Shown piece after piece: positions 43,903 through 53,776 of a DNA stretch of 64,000 nt. Position numbers and translations under genes: made by a program. Origin of the DNA: Paracoccus acridae (GTDB lineage: Bacteria > Pseudomonadota > Alphaproteobacteria > Rhodobacterales > Rhodobacteraceae). How positions within the stretch are numbered: the first letter of the stretch is position 1; every line of letters begins with the position of its first letter. Location of the stretch: NCBI RefSeq assembly GCF_014642735.1, contig NZ_BMIV01000004.1, positions 1-64,000 of the forward strand, written 5' to 3'. The notes under the pieces were generated by a model, which did no database searches, had not been told where the DNA came from, and saw only the letters and a list, made by a program, of their open reading frames with translations.

Positions 43903-44352
43903 ATGGCCGATACCATGCAGTTCGACCTCGTGTCGCCGGAACGGAGACTTGTCTCCGTTCCCGTGCGCGAGGTGCGCCTGCCGGGCACGGATGGCGATCT
44001 GACCGCCATGCCCGGCCATGCGCCCACCATCGTCACGCTGCGGCCCGGCCTTGTCACGGTCGTGGGGGCCGACGGATCGCAGACCGAATTCGCCGTCACC
44101 GGCGGATTTGTCGAGATCAGCGCCGATTCGGTCAGCCTGCTGGCCGAACGCGGCCACCCGCGCGAGGAAATGACCCAGGCCGTCTATAACGACATGATGG
44201 CCGAGGCTCGTCGTCGTCGCCAGGCCGTCGAAGGCAAGCGCGATTCGGTGGGCGAGGATGTCGTCACCGCCGCGGTCAAGCTGCTGGCGGACATGGAGGC
44301 CCTGGGCACCCATGTGGGGCTGGATCCGAATCAATCGACCGTGCCCGCCTAA
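43903..44352 (+). CDS. atpC: ATP synthase epsilon subunit
   Basis: A 149-residue subunit with an N-terminal beta-sandwich (LVSPERRLVSVPVREVRLPG, GDLTAMPGHAP) and a C-terminal helical part (AVYNDMMAEARRRRQAVEG). It joins the gamma subunit to the c-ring. In Paracoccus inhibition of ATP hydrolysis is done by a separate zeta protein rather than epsilon; no zeta gene is in the window. This ends the five-gene operon, and the F0 genes lie elsewhere. Confidence 0.96.
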   Translation: MADTMQFDLVSPERRLVSVPVREVRLPGTDGDLTAMPGHAPTIVTLRPGLVTVVGADGSQTEFAVTGGFVEISADSVSLLAERGHPREEMTQAVYNDMMAEARRRRQAVEGKRDSVGEDVVTAAVKLLADMEALGTHVGLDPNQSTVPA

Positions 44353-44371
44353 GCGGCCGGCTTGAAGAAAG

Positions 44372-44406
44372 AAAACCCCGGCGCGGCAGCCCGCGCCGGG
44401 GTTTTT
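44372..44406. terminator. Terminator of the atp operon, shared with the GlxA-type gene
   Basis: AAAA, then CCCCGGCGCGG (44376-44386), a CAGC loop, CCGCGCCGGGG (44391-44401) and TTTTT. It is followed at once by the stop codon of the converging regulator gene, and its left A-run lets it act in that direction as well. Confidence 0.95.
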
Positions 44407-45383
44407 CATGCCTGCGGCGCAGCCCCGGTGCCCCGTTCCCGGTAAGGCGTGCTGCCGTAAAGCGCGCGATAGCATTTCGAGAAATGCGAGGGGCTGGAAA
44501 AGCCGGACGCCAGCGCAACCTCGATGATCGACATTTCGGTCTGCATCAGAAGATTGCGCGCGCGGGCCAGCCGAGTTTCCATGTAATAGCGTTTCGGGCT
44601 GCGGTTCAGATAGCGGCGGAACAGGCGTTCCAACTGCCGCGTGGACATGCCCGCATCCGCCGCCAGCCGGGCAGGGCTGATCGGGTCTTCCAGGTTGCCC
44701 TCCATGCGGGCGATCACGGCGGCCAGGCGGGGGTGGCGGACGCCGATCCGGGTCGGGATGGACAGCCGCTGCCGGTCCTGGTTGGTGCGGATCGTGGTGT
44801 GCAGCATCTGGTCCGCGACTTCGGTCGCGATGGCGTCGCCCTGCGCCTCGGCGATCAGGTGCAGCATCATGTCGATGGACGACGTGCCCCCCGCCGCCGT
44901 CAGCCTGTTCCCGTCATTGACGAAGACCGACCGATACAGATCGACCTGCGGAAAGGCCTCGGCGAAGCCATCGTGGTTTTCCCAATGGATCGTGGCCTTG
45001 CGCCCGTCCAGCAGCCCGGCCTCGGCCAGGATCCAGGCGCCGGTGCAGACCGCGCCCATGCTGGCGCCCCCGCGCGCCTGTTTGCGCAGCCAGGTCAGAA
45101 CGGGCCTGGTCGCCTCGCGGGCGATGTCGGTGCCGCCGCAGACGATGACCACTTCATCGCGTTCGGGGACAATCTCGGCATCCAGGCCGCCGTCCAGGGC
45201 CACCCTTGCGCCGTTTGAGCAGGTGGCCCAGTCGCGGCCGGCGCCCACCAGACGCCAGGAATAAAGTTCGCCCCCGGCGGCGCGGTTGGCCAGCCGCAGC
45301 GGTTCGATCGCGGCCGTGAACGGCAGCATGGTGAACCTGTCCAGCAACAGGAACGTGAAGCGTCGGGGTTTTTCGGAGGGCAT
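44406..45383 (-). CDS. GlxA family AraC-type transcriptional regulator
   Basis: A 325-residue regulator. The first 190 residues are a DJ-1/PfpI-like domain ([38 protein letters not shown]), and the end is a two-helix-turn-helix AraC DNA-binding domain ([40 protein letters not shown]). Members with this layout often control choline, carnitine or glycine-betaine use, but the target here is not shown by neighbours. The ATG at 45383 begins the conserved region; a GTG 24 bases upstream is also possible. It is divergent from the DAHP synthase gene. Confidence 0.9.
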   Translation of the reverse strand: MPSEKPRRFTFLLLDRFTMLPFTAAIEPLRLANRAAGGELYSWRLVGAGRDWATCSNGARVALDGGLDAEIVPERDEVVIVCGGTDIAREATRPVLTWLRKQARGGASMGAVCTGAWILAEAGLLDGRKATIHWENHDGFAEAFPQVDLYRSVFVNDGNRLTAAGGTSSIDMMLHLIAEAQGDAIATEVADQMLHTTIRTNQDRQRLSIPTRIGVRHPRLAAVIARMEGNLEDPISPARLAADAGMSTRQLERLFRRYLNRSPKRYYMETRLARARNLLMQTEMSIIEVALASGFSSPSHFSKCYRALYGSTPYRERGTGAAPQA

Positions 45384-45513
45384 GGGGCAGTCTTCGCGCG
45401 TGATCACGACACATCATCAGGGATTTGCGACCGCTGCAAGGGGATCCGCCTTCTTCCCCCCGGCATCATTCCCGTCTATACCTGCACGATCATTTTTCCA
45501 AGGAGTCCGTGCC

Positions 45514-46923
45514 ATGACGCAGGAGAACCGCAAGACCGTTGCCACCCAGTCCTGGGACAAGGCCGGTTGGCGCGCCTATCCACGCGTGCAGATGCCGGAA
45601 TATACCGACCCGGCCGCCCTGAACGCGGTCGAAGCGCAGTTGCGCCGCTATCCGCCCCTGGTCTTTGCCGGAGAGGCGCGCCGCCTGAAGGCCCAGCTTG
45701 CCCAGGCGGCCGAAGGCCGCGCCTTCCTGCTGCAGGGCGGGGATTGCGCCGAAAGCTTTGCCGAATTCAGCGCCGACAACATCCGCGACACCTTCAAGGT
45801 GCTGCTGCAGATGGCCGTGGTCCTGACCTGGGGCGCGCAGATGCCGGTGATCAAGGTCGGCCGGATGGCGGGGCAGTTCGCCAAGCCCCGCAGCGCCCCG
45901 ACCGAGGTGATGAACGGGGTCGAGCTTCCCAGCTATCGCGGCGATATCATCAACGGCTTCGACTTCACGCCCGAAGCGCGGATCCCCGATCCGCAGCGAA
46001 TGCTGGCGGCTTACACGCAGGCGGCGGCGTCCCTGAACCTGCTGCGGGCATTCTCGACCGGCGGTTTTGCGGACATGCACCGCGTCCAAAGCTGGATCGC
46101 CGATTTCGTGGGCGGCCCCGAGGCGGCGAAGTACCGCGACATCGCTGGCCGGATCAGCGACGCCATGGCCTTCATGCAGGCGGCGGGCGTGAATTCCGAC
46201 ACGGCGCACCAACTGTCCAAGGTCGATTTCTACACCAGCCACGAAGCCTTGCTGCTGGAATATGAGGAAGCCCTGGCCCGTGTCGATTCGACGACCGGCC
46301 TGCCAGTGGCCGGGTCGGGCCACATGATCTGGATCGGAGACCGCACCCGCCAGGTGGATGGCGCCCATGTCGAGTTCTGCCGGGGCGTGCAGAACCCCAT
46401 CGGGTTGAAATGCGGCCCGACCACGACGGCGGAAGACCTCAAGGTCCTGATGGAGAAGCTGAACCCGCAGAACGAGCCGGGCCGGCTGACCCTGATCGCG
46501 CGCTTCGGGGCGGGCAAGGTGGGCGACCATCTGCCGCGCCTGATCCAGACCGTCCGGTCCGAGGGCGCGAATGTCGTCTGGTCCTGCGACCCGATGCACG
46601 GCAACGTCATCAAGTCCTCGACCGGCTACAAGACGCGGGCCTTTGATTCGATCCTGCGCGAGGTGCGAGAGTTCTTCGCCGTCCACAAGGCGGAAGGCAC
46701 GATCCCCGGCGGCGTGCATTTCGAGATGACGGGCCAGGACGTGACCGAATGCACCGGCGGCGTCCGCGCGGTCACCGACGAGGATCTGTCGGACCGTTAC
46801 CACACCGCCTGCGATCCGCGCCTGAACGCCAGCCAGTCTCTGGAGCTGGCCTTCCTGGTGGCCGAGGAGTTGCGCAACCGCCGCGAAGCCGCCGTCCGAA
46901 CCCCGGACGCCATGGTGGGCTGA
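45514..46923 (+). CDS. Class II 3-deoxy-7-phosphoheptulonate (DAHP) synthase
   Basis: A 469-residue plant-type enzyme that starts the shikimate pathway by joining phosphoenolpyruvate and erythrose 4-phosphate. [15 protein letters not shown], the QGGDCAESF metal cysteine segment, KPRS and WSCDPMHGN are all class II signatures. The ATG at 45514 has an AAGGAG site. It stands alone and ends at a terminator at 46931. The GlxA-type gene is divergent. Confidence 0.96.
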   Translation: MTQENRKTVATQSWDKAGWRAYPRVQMPEYTDPAALNAVEAQLRRYPPLVFAGEARRLKAQLAQAAEGRAFLLQGGDCAESFAEFSADNIRDTFKVLLQMAVVLTWGAQMPVIKVGRMAGQFAKPRSAPTEVMNGVELPSYRGDIINGFDFTPEARIPDPQRMLAAYTQAAASLNLLRAFSTGGFADMHRVQSWIADFVGGPEAAKYRDIAGRISDAMAFMQAAGVNSDTAHQLSKVDFYTSHEALLLEYEEALARVDSTTGLPVAGSGHMIWIGDRTRQVDGAHVEFCRGVQNPIGLKCGPTTTAEDLKVLMEKLNPQNEPGRLTLIARFGAGKVGDHLPRLIQTVRSEGANVVWSCDPMHGNVIKSSTGYKTRAFDSILREVREFFAVHKAEGTIPGGVHFEMTGQDVTECTGGVRAVTDEDLSDRYHTACDPRLNASQSLELAFLVAEELRNRREAAVRTPDAMVG

Positions 46924-46930
46924 TGCCTCA

Positions 46931-46958
46931 CGGCCGCCCTTGCCGGGCGGCCGATTTT
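46931..46958 (+). terminator. Intrinsic terminator after the DAHP synthase gene
   Basis: CGGCCGCCC (46931-46939) pairs with GGGCGGCCG (46945-46953) around TTGCC, followed by ATTTT. Confidence 0.85.
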
Positions 46959-47198
46959 GTCTGCACCATGGCTTTGGTGGCAAGGTGGTCGTTCCAGCCG
47001 CCGGTGCCGCTGTGTCTCGTCCGTCCAACGGATCGGCGCAAATGAATGGCCCGGCCGCCTGCGGTCGGTGAACAGCACTCGCAGCATGGGACAGCCTTGG
47101 GGTGTGATATCCGGTGACAGAACTCCGCAACCCAGGCCGCAACAAGGACAGATCGTGCGGGTTGCAGGACTAAAGTGGTGGATGGCCCTGGGCGCTCC

Positions 47199-47531
47199 TC
47201 AGGCGGCGCTGCGGCGAAGCAGGGTGGCCTCGATCAGGATGCGGCCCTCCTGCACCTTGGCGGCGAAGGTCCGCACCCGGCCTTCGTCCGCGCCCTGGGC
47301 CTGGCCGGTGTTCATGTCGAAGACCCAGTTGTGCAGCGGACAGGTGACAAAGGTGCCGTGGACGATGCCTTCGGACAAAGGCCCGCCCTTGTGGGAGCAG
47401 CGATCCTCCAGCGCGAAGACGCGGTCGTCGGCGGTGCGGAACACGGCCACGCAGCCCTGCGCGGTCCTGACCACGCGCGCGCCTTGGGCCGGGACGTCGT
47501 CAAGCGATCCGATATCGACAAAGATGGTCAT
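47199..47531 (-). CDS. nirD: Nitrite reductase (NADH) small subunit
   Basis: A 110-residue Rieske-like 2Fe-2S protein. The cluster ligands are in CSHKGGPLSEG and CPLHNWVFD (C-x-H and C-x2-H), so here the iron-sulfur form is kept, whereas E. coli NirD lacks the ligands. It assists the NADH-dependent siroheme nitrite reductase NirB. It overlaps the nirB stop by 4 bases (ATGA) and is co-transcribed with it. In Paracoccus a matching pair is called NasB/NasG. Confidence 0.93.
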   Translation of the reverse strand: MTIFVDIGSLDDVPAQGARVVRTAQGCVAVFRTADDRVFALEDRCSHKGGPLSEGIVHGTFVTCPLHNWVFDMNTGQAQGADEGRVRTFAAKVQEGRILIEATLLRRSAA

Positions 47532-49957
47532 TCCGCAGCCTCCAGCGTCAGGTCGGCAAGGGGCGCCCATTTGGGCGTCTCGGATGGGGTGGAGAGATCG
47601 GCCCAAGGGTCGCGGCGATAGACGGACTGGCTGATCTCGAACCGTTCCACCAAGGCGCGGCGGTTTTCCATGTCGTCCACGACCTGCGCCTTGATCCAGC
47701 CAAGGCCGACCTTGTCCATCCATTTCCAGATGCGATCCAGGTATCGGGCATTCTCGCGGTAAAGCTGGGTCACGGCGAGGATGATCTGGATCGCCTCGTC
47801 TTCCGACGGGGTCGAGGCGAGGGGCACCGTCTCGCGCACCTCCATCCCCGCCGCGCCGCCGATCACGATGTTGTAGCCGCTGTCCACGCAGACCACGCCG
47901 ATGTCCTTGCAGGTGGCCTCGGCACAATTGCGGGGGCAGCCGGACACGCCCAGCTTCAGCTTGTGCGGCGTCCAGGACCCCCACATCAGCTTTTCCAGCT
48001 TGATGCCAAGGCCCGTCGAATCCTGCGTGCCGACGCGGCAGAATTCCTGGCCGACGCAGGTCTTCACCGTGCGCAGGCCCTTGGAATAGGCGGCGCCCGA
48101 CACCATGCCGGCGGCGTTCAGGTCGGCCCACATATGCGGCAGGTCTTCCTTCCTGACGCCCAGCAGGTCGATCCGCTGGCCGCCCGTGACCTTGACCATG
48201 GGCACGCCGTATTTTTCGGCCGCGTCGGCAATCGCGCGCAACTCGGCAGGCGTGGTGACGCCGCCCCACATGCGCGGGACCACCGAATAGGTGCCGTCCT
48301 TCTGGATATTGGCGTGGTTGCGTTCGTTGACGAAGCGCGACTGCCGGTCGTCGCGGTATTCCAGCGGATATTCCGCCAGCAGATAGTAGTTCAGCGCGGG
48401 TCGGCAGGAATGGCAGCCGCCCACGGTCTTCCAGCCAAGCTCCTGCATCACGGCGGGGATCGACTTCAACCCCATTGCCCGGATCAGACGGCGCAGGTCC
48501 TCGTGGCTGTGGTCGGTGCATCTGCACATGCCCATGGGGGCGTCCTGCACCGCGTCGCCCAGGGCCAAGGCCATGACCTGCTGGACCAGCCCGGTGCAGG
48601 TCCCGCAGGAGGCGCTGGCCTTGGTGCAGGCCCGCATCTGGTCCAGCGTGCAGGCCCCACCCATGGCGGCGTTCATGATCGTGCCCTTGGAAACGCCGTT
48701 GCAGCCGCAGATTTCCGCCTCGGGCGGCAAGGCTGCGACGGCCGCCACCGGATCCGGGGCGCCGCCCCCCTGGAAGGCCGGGCCGAAGATCAGCCTGTCG
48801 CGCATCGGGCCGATGTCGGTGCCGTCCTTCATCAGCCCATGGAACCAGGCGCCGTCCGCGGTGTCGCCATACATGACCACGCCGACGATGCGGTCGCCTT
48901 CCAGCACCAGCCGCTTGTAGATGCCTCGGCCTGGGTCGCGGAAGACGATATCCTCGCGCCCCGGCGCATCCGCGAAGTCGCCCGCGCTGAACAGGTCGCA
49001 GCCCGTCACCTTCAGCTTGGTGGCGGTCTGGACGGGGACAAATGCGGCATCCTGGTCCAGCAGGGTCCGGGCCAGCACCCTGGCCTGGTCGTAAAGCGGC
49101 GCAACAAGCCCGAAGACCTGGCCGCGATGTTCCACGCATTCGCCAAGCGCGAAGATGTGGGGATCGCTGGTCCGCATCGCGTCATCCACGACGATCCCGC
49201 GCTCGACCTCCAGATGCGCATCGACGGCCAGGCGGGTTTCGGGCCGGATGCCCACGGCCATGCAGACCAGGTCGGCCGGATGGACGGCGCCGTCTTCCAG
49301 CAGCACGGCCTCGGCCCGGTCCGTTCCCAGGATCGCCTTGGTCGCGCCCTTGCAGTGGACCGTGATGCCGCGCCGTTCCAAATCCTTCTGCAGCAGGTAT
49401 CCCGCCGCCGGATCAAGCTGGCGTTCCATCAGGTGCCCCATCAGGTGGACCACCGTGACGCGGGCGCCGCGCGCGGCCATGCCCGCCGCCGCCTCCAGCC
49501 CCAGCAGGCCGCCGCCGATGACCACCGCGTCCTTGCCCCTGGTGTCCATCATGGCCCGCGTGTCCTCCAGGTCGCGATAGGTGACGACGCCGTGCAGATC
49601 CCTGCCGGGAACGGGGATGATGAAGGGCGCCGACCCCGTGGCGATGACCAGGGCGTCGTAAGGCGCGCCGCCGCTGTTCGAATAGACCACGCGGTTCTTG
49701 CGGTCGATCCTGACCACCGCCTCTCCGAACCGGCAATCGACGTTGTGGGCGGCATACCAGGCATCGTCATGGGTGACGATCTGTTCATAGGTCTTCTCGC
49801 CCGACAGGACCGGCGACAGCATCAGCCGGTCATAGTTGCCGCGCGACTCGGCGTTGAACAGGGTCACATCGAAGATGTCGGGCGCGGCGCCGAGCAGGTG
49901 TTCCAGCATCCGCCCCGAGGCCATTCCGGCGCCGATGACGACAAGTTTCTTTTTCAT
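47528..49957 (-). CDS. nirB: NADH-dependent assimilatory nitrite reductase large subunit
   Basis: An 809-residue siroheme and 4Fe-4S enzyme that reduces nitrite to ammonia in the cytoplasm. The N-terminal FAD domain (VVIGAGMASGRMLEHLL) and NADH domain (GGGLLGLEAAAGMAARG) come first, then a BFD-like 2Fe-2S region (CGCNG with CTKASASCGTCTG). The siroheme/4Fe-4S ligands follow in CVGQEFCRVGTQDST and GCPRNCAEATC. The ATG at 49957 follows an AAGGGA site. No nitrate reductase gene or nitrite transporter lies beside the pair. Confidence 0.96.
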   Translation of the reverse strand: MKKKLVVIGAGMASGRMLEHLLGAAPDIFDVTLFNAESRGNYDRLMLSPVLSGEKTYEQIVTHDDAWYAAHNVDCRFGEAVVRIDRKNRVVYSNSGGAPYDALVIATGSAPFIIPVPGRDLHGVVTYRDLEDTRAMMDTRGKDAVVIGGGLLGLEAAAGMAARGARVTVVHLMGHLMERQLDPAAGYLLQKDLERRGITVHCKGATKAILGTDRAEAVLLEDGAVHPADLVCMAVGIRPETRLAVDAHLEVERGIVVDDAMRTSDPHIFALGECVEHRGQVFGLVAPLYDQARVLARTLLDQDAAFVPVQTATKLKVTGCDLFSAGDFADAPGREDIVFRDPGRGIYKRLVLEGDRIVGVVMYGDTADGAWFHGLMKDGTDIGPMRDRLIFGPAFQGGGAPDPVAAVAALPPEAEICGCNGVSKGTIMNAAMGGACTLDQMRACTKASASCGTCTGLVQQVMALALGDAVQDAPMGMCRCTDHSHEDLRRLIRAMGLKSIPAVMQELGWKTVGGCHSCRPALNYYLLAEYPLEYRDDRQSRFVNERNHANIQKDGTYSVVPRMWGGVTTPAELRAIADAAEKYGVPMVKVTGGQRIDLLGVRKEDLPHMWADLNAAGMVSGAAYSKGLRTVKTCVGQEFCRVGTQDSTGLGIKLEKLMWGSWTPHKLKLGVSGCPRNCAEATCKDIGVVCVDSGYNIVIGGAAGMEVRETVPLASTPSEDEAIQIILAVTQLYRENARYLDRIWKWMDKVGLGWIKAQVVDDMENRRALVERFEISQSVYRRDPWADLSTPSETPKWAPLADLTLEAAE

Positions 49958-50344
49958 GGCTTTTCCCTTCAGGCGGGTTGGAAGGTGGCGCGGGACGGTC
50001 GGATGGACGGGTGCATCCACGGGGTGCAGCCCGCCACCCGCAGGAACAGGACAGGGGCCCGCAGCCCCGCAGGACCGGATCGAACCGTCACGCTTTCAGG
50101 AAATGCCGCATCATTGCGAACGGACCAGTGACGCGCCATTGCGCCGGGCCTTGGGTGCAGACTGGCCGAGTCTTGCGCCGGGGCCAAGCTGCAGGGATCG
50201 TGACCGCGCGTTTTCGGGCCGAAGATTGCTGCAAGCGCAAAAGGTCTGTGCGCGCTGCCTGCGGATCGGTCAGTTTGGAAACCCGGCCACGAATGAACCC
50301 TGCGGCTGGCAAGGTCTGGAGGATTGGAAGATCGTTTTGGAGAT
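49958..50344 (-). other. Intergenic region upstream of nirBD
   Basis: This 387-base stretch between nirB and tRNA-Ala has no coding gene that I can support. It is probably the promoter and leader of nirBD. On the minus strand it contains a GGGGC/GCCCC hairpin-prone section and an AGACT/AGTCT hairpin, but no clear T-tailed terminator or recognised nitrogen-control box. Confidence 0.5.
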
Positions 50345-50420
50345 TGGTGGAGCCGAGGGGAATCGAACCCCTGGCCTCGTCATTGCGAACGACGCGCTCT
50401 ACCAACTGAGCTACGGCCCC
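50345..50420 (-). tRNA. tRNA-Ala (anticodon CGC)
   Basis: The 76 bases fold into a full cloverleaf on the minus strand: acceptor GGGGCCG with CGGCTCC, D arm GCTC AGTTGGTA GAGC, anticodon loop TTCGCAA (anticodon CGC, codon GCG), T arm AGGGG TTCGATT CCCCT, and an encoded CCA end. The G3-U70 pair, the main alanine identity element, is present. Confidence 0.97.
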
Positions 50421-50454
50421 ACTGGCGTTCTTTTTGTCCCGGCCGCCGGGAATG

Positions 50455-51801
50455 TCAAGCGGGTGAATTGCGCGGTGCCAGGTGGATTGTGATGCCGTCG
50501 CGTCCCCGGACGGTCAGGCGTGCGACCGGGGTGGGGGGCCGGGGGCCGGGGCGAAGATGGAAGGCCTGGGCGATGCGGGCCAGCATGACCACGCCCTCGA
50601 CCATGGCAAGGCCCGCGCCGGGGCAGACCCGCTGGCCTGCCGAAAAGGGGATAAAGGCGTCGCGGGCGCTGTTCTGGGTTTCCGGGCGATGCCATCTGGC
50701 AGGATCGAACTCATCCGGCCGGTCCCAGAGGCGCACATGGCGATGCAGATGCCAGGGCGACAGGACCAGTTGCGCGCCGGGCGGCGCCCTGCGCCCGCGC
50801 AGCGTTTCCGATCGCGCCGCCTGCCGGACCATCATCGGGACCGGGGGATAAAGCCGCAGCGCCTCTCGGAACACCGCGCGGGTGGTGCGCAGGGCCTTGA
50901 CCCCGGCCATATCGGGGGTCAGGGACGCTGCCTCGGCGGCGACGGCCTTCTGCCATTCGGGATGGGCCGCCAGCAGCCACAGCGCCCAGGCAAGCGCCGA
51001 GGCGCTTGTTTCGTGACCGGCCAGGAAGAAGATCGCCACCTGGTCCACCATCTCGGCTTCCGAAAAGCGGCGGCCGGTCTGCGGATCAGGCGTGGTCATG
51101 ATCCGTGTCGCCAGGTCGTCGGGCGCCCCGCCGACGCGGATCGCGTCCATCCGGCCCTTGACCAGCCCGGCGATCAGGCTGCGGATTTCCCCCGCCGTGC
51201 GTCGCGTGCGCCGGGAATGGAGATGCGGCAGCCAGCGGGGCCAAGGCAGCAGCGCGGCCCAGTTGACCACCGGCTGCGCGTCCTGGTGCGCGCGAAAGGC
51301 GGCAAAGACCCGTTCCGCCGTCTCGTGCTCGATCGGCATCGAGAACATCGCGCGGAAGATCACGTCGGCTGCGGCATGGCTGGCCTCTGGCTCGATGTCC
51401 TGGGGGCCCGGCTTCAGCCGCGCGACCATGGCATCGGCCGCACCGAAGATGGCGGGCAAGGTATCGTGCAGCCTGCCGCCGTCGAAGGCCGGGTCGATGA
51501 TGCGGCGCTGCGCAGCCCATTCCGGTCCATTGGTCACGAAGACCGAGGCCCCCAGCAAGGGCGCAAGGCCCGTACGAAGGCGGTTCGACTTGGGAAAATC
51601 CTGGGGCCGGTCCTTCAGGATCAGGCGTACCAGGGCCGGATCGTTGCAGAAGAAGCTGTGGACCAGCGGGCTGCGGAATTCGGCCATCCAGGCGCGATAC
51701 AGCCGTTCAGGCAGGGCGGACAGCAGGTCGCGGCGAAAGGCGCGGGCAAAGCGAAGCACGCTGCCCCGGCCCTCGGTCGTCTGGGGGCGGGGCGGGATCA
51801 T
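50455..51801 (-). CDS. Cytochrome P450
   Basis: A 448-residue soluble P450. The oxygen-binding I-helix is AGHETSASAL, the ExxR motif is in REALRLYPPV and the haem cysteine is in FSAGQRVCPGAG (near residue 395). These are complete, so it should be active. The N-terminus has no membrane anchor. The start (ATG 51801) overlaps the stop of the upstream hydrolase as ATGA, so the two are translated together. The substrate is unknown; the sequence has the look of the fatty-acid or terpenoid type rather than a known biosynthetic cluster member. No ferredoxin partner is next to it. Confidence 0.94.
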   Translation of the reverse strand: MIPPRPQTTEGRGSVLRFARAFRRDLLSALPERLYRAWMAEFRSPLVHSFFCNDPALVRLILKDRPQDFPKSNRLRTGLAPLLGASVFVTNGPEWAAQRRIIDPAFDGGRLHDTLPAIFGAADAMVARLKPGPQDIEPEASHAAADVIFRAMFSMPIEHETAERVFAAFRAHQDAQPVVNWAALLPWPRWLPHLHSRRTRRTAGEIRSLIAGLVKGRMDAIRVGGAPDDLATRIMTTPDPQTGRRFSEAEMVDQVAIFFLAGHETSASALAWALWLLAAHPEWQKAVAAEAASLTPDMAGVKALRTTRAVFREALRLYPPVPMMVRQAARSETLRGRRAPPGAQLVLSPWHLHRHVRLWDRPDEFDPARWHRPETQNSARDAFIPFSAGQRVCPGAGLAMVEGVVMLARIAQAFHLRPGPRPPTPVARLTVRGRDGITIHLAPRNSPA

Positions 51802-52991
51802 GGCAGGCCCGGCCCGGCCGGAATGGCGATGCGTCCCGGCGAGGGATGGCGCCCGGCGAAGCGGTCGGCAAGCCGACGCGGCCCGGCGGTGATGGCGAAA
51901 TAGTCGTAATCGCCCGGCCGGTCGAAGGCGCAGAGATATTGCAGATGCAGCCGGAACCACCGCCACCGCAGATCGCGCTGCTGACGCGGCGACAGGGTCT
52001 GCGTGAAGGCCGCCGACAAGACCAGCGGCCATCGCTGCCCAGGCCTCGCGACCCCCGACACCGCGACCGGATCGCACAAGGCGAAGCTGCAGGGATCCCC
52101 GGGGGCGGTGACGTCCAGCCAGAACAGATCCGGGCGTTCCGACAGAAAGGCCAGGTCGGCCCGCAGCCGATGCGCGCGGGGCAGGAACGAGGCCATCGGC
52201 ACCACCTGACCCAGGGTCAGAAGCGCCAAGGCCGGACGATCCGACGCCGGTCCGCCCCGCCGGATCATGTCCGCCAGGACCGAGACCGCCAGATAAGCGC
52301 CCGAGGAATGGCCGACGACCAGGACCTCGTCCAGATCTTCGGCCAGGGCCTGGGCAATGCGGTCGGCGAACTGCGCCAGCCGTTGTTCCAGTTGGGGCGG
52401 ATAGGCGCCGTGCAGGCCGGCGGTGAAGGCATAGTCCTGCATCAGGTAGTGGGCAAACAGGCGATGGTCCTGGGACCGCGCTAGGACCAGCACCCACCAA
52501 CCAGTTGCAAGCGCGGCGCCCATCCCAAGCCATTCCAGCCCCGTCAGGGCCGTCGCGCCCCATCCCGCCAGCATGGCCAGCAGGACTGCGGCCAGAAGTT
52601 GCAGCACCAGCACCGCGACCGGATAGAGCGCCGCCAGAACCGGCCCGCGCCGCAATCGCATCAGCCGCCGCAGCGCGCCCGAGGCGATATAGATCCACGC
52701 CGTCCGCAGCATCCGCGCATAGGTCGCAAGGATGCCCCCCTGCATCGACGCCTGCACGAGGTCGGACCAGACCAGAACCTCGACCTGCGCCTGGGCCATG
52801 CCCTCCGGGAAGCAGGCGCGGGTCTGCCAGCCGAAAGCGGCCCCGCCGGCGGGTTTTTCCACCGTCAGATCAAAGCCGCCGACCTGTGCCTGCCTTCGGG
52901 ATTCGCGGCGATAGAGTTCGCGGTAGCGACGCGGAGGCATGGGATCGAAGCCGGGCACATAGAACACCCGGCGGCGGAACGGTCGCGTCAT
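51798..52991 (-). CDS. Membrane-anchored alpha/beta hydrolase-like protein
   Basis: A 397-residue protein with two hydrophobic segments at about residues 118-160 and a soluble C-terminal part carrying a serine-hydrolase nucleophile elbow, VVGHSSGAYLAVSVL. The N-terminus (RRRVFYVPGFDPMPPRRY) resembles the first strand and oxyanion region of alpha/beta hydrolases. Catalytic aspartate and histidine cannot be assigned with confidence. The ATG at 52991 was chosen; an upstream TTG is the only other choice. It is coupled to the P450 gene by an ATGA overlap. Confidence 0.75.
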   Translation of the reverse strand: MTRPFRRRVFYVPGFDPMPPRRYRELYRRESRRQAQVGGFDLTVEKPAGGAAFGWQTRACFPEGMAQAQVEVLVWSDLVQASMQGGILATYARMLRTAWIYIASGALRRLMRLRRGPVLAALYPVAVLVLQLLAAVLLAMLAGWGATALTGLEWLGMGAALATGWWVLVLARSQDHRLFAHYLMQDYAFTAGLHGAYPPQLEQRLAQFADRIAQALAEDLDEVLVVGHSSGAYLAVSVLADMIRRGGPASDRPALALLTLGQVVPMASFLPRAHRLRADLAFLSERPDLFWLDVTAPGDPCSFALCDPVAVSGVARPGQRWPLVLSAAFTQTLSPRQQRDLRWRWFRLHLQYLCAFDRPGDYDYFAITAGPRRLADRFAGRHPSPGRIAIPAGPGLP

Positions 52992-53049
52992 CGTCTGTCT
53001 CGGTTGTGTCAGGACAGCATAAGACAACCGCCCGTTGCTGCAAGGGTCT

Positions 53050-53736
53050 TCAGCCTTGCTGCCACCGTGCCTGGTTCTGCTGGATGGCGGCGATGCGCCT
53101 GGCCGTTGGCGGATGCGACAACAGCCAGGCCGGGGCCGATCCCCCGCGATTGCCGGTCAGGCGTTCCAGCTTGCGGAACAACGAGATCTGCGGATCCGTC
53201 CCCAGGCCCGCGCGGATCATCAGGGCGCTTGCGAAGCGGTCCGCCTCGAATTCGTCGTCGCGCGACAGGCGGGCGGCGACGGCGGTGGCGATCAGTCCGG
53301 CGATCCAGGCGCCCAGGCCGGGGATGATGCGCCCCAGAACGCCCGCAAGCGCCATGCGGATCGCGTTCTGCCCCGCAAAGTCGATCATCCGCCGCCGGGC
53401 ATGGCCGTGGGCCACATGACCCAGTTCATGGGCGATGACGCTGGCCAGTTCCTCGGGCGTGACCTCTCCGGCGTCCAGCTTGCGGATGAAGCCGCGGGTC
53501 AGGAAGATGCGCCCGTCGGGGGCGGCAAGCCCGTTCACGGGTTCCACCTCATAGACATGGGCGCGCACGGGCGGCAGGTCCATGGCCCGGCCCAGCCGTT
53601 CCAGCATCGGCACCAGCCGGGGATGGTTCAGCGGCGTCGATTTCTGGTTCAGTTCCTGCCGCAGCCGGTACAGGGAAAAGAACCACATGGCGGCCAGATA
53701 CAGAACCAGCAGGATGATCGGCAGGTATTTCATCAT
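53050..53736 (-). CDS. M48 family zinc metalloprotease
   Basis: A 228-residue membrane-anchored peptidase. One N-terminal membrane segment (residues 4-20) is followed by the HELGH zinc motif at residues 103-107, and the third ligand glutamate in DDEFEADRFA near 167. A second hydrophobic hairpin lies near residues 130-155. This is the layout of small HtpX/LoiP-type proteases that act in envelope quality control. It is not coupled to either neighbour: 58 bases separate it from the P450/hydrolase pair and 40 from the VWA gene. Confidence 0.93.
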   Translation of the reverse strand: MMKYLPIILLVLYLAAMWFFSLYRLRQELNQKSTPLNHPRLVPMLERLGRAMDLPPVRAHVYEVEPVNGLAAPDGRIFLTRGFIRKLDAGEVTPEELASVIAHELGHVAHGHARRRMIDFAGQNAIRMALAGVLGRIIPGLGAWIAGLIATAVAARLSRDDEFEADRFASALMIRAGLGTDPQISLFRKLERLTGNRGGSAPAWLLSHPPTARRIAAIQQNQARWQQG

Positions 53737-53776
53737 GCGCCCAATATGGTCCCGTCCAGGCCCTCGCGCCAGAGGT

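Noticed and set aside
50345-50420. tRNA-Ala as an integration site for an island covering 50455-55404
   Set aside because: I found no second partial copy of the tRNA 3' end and no integrase within the region.
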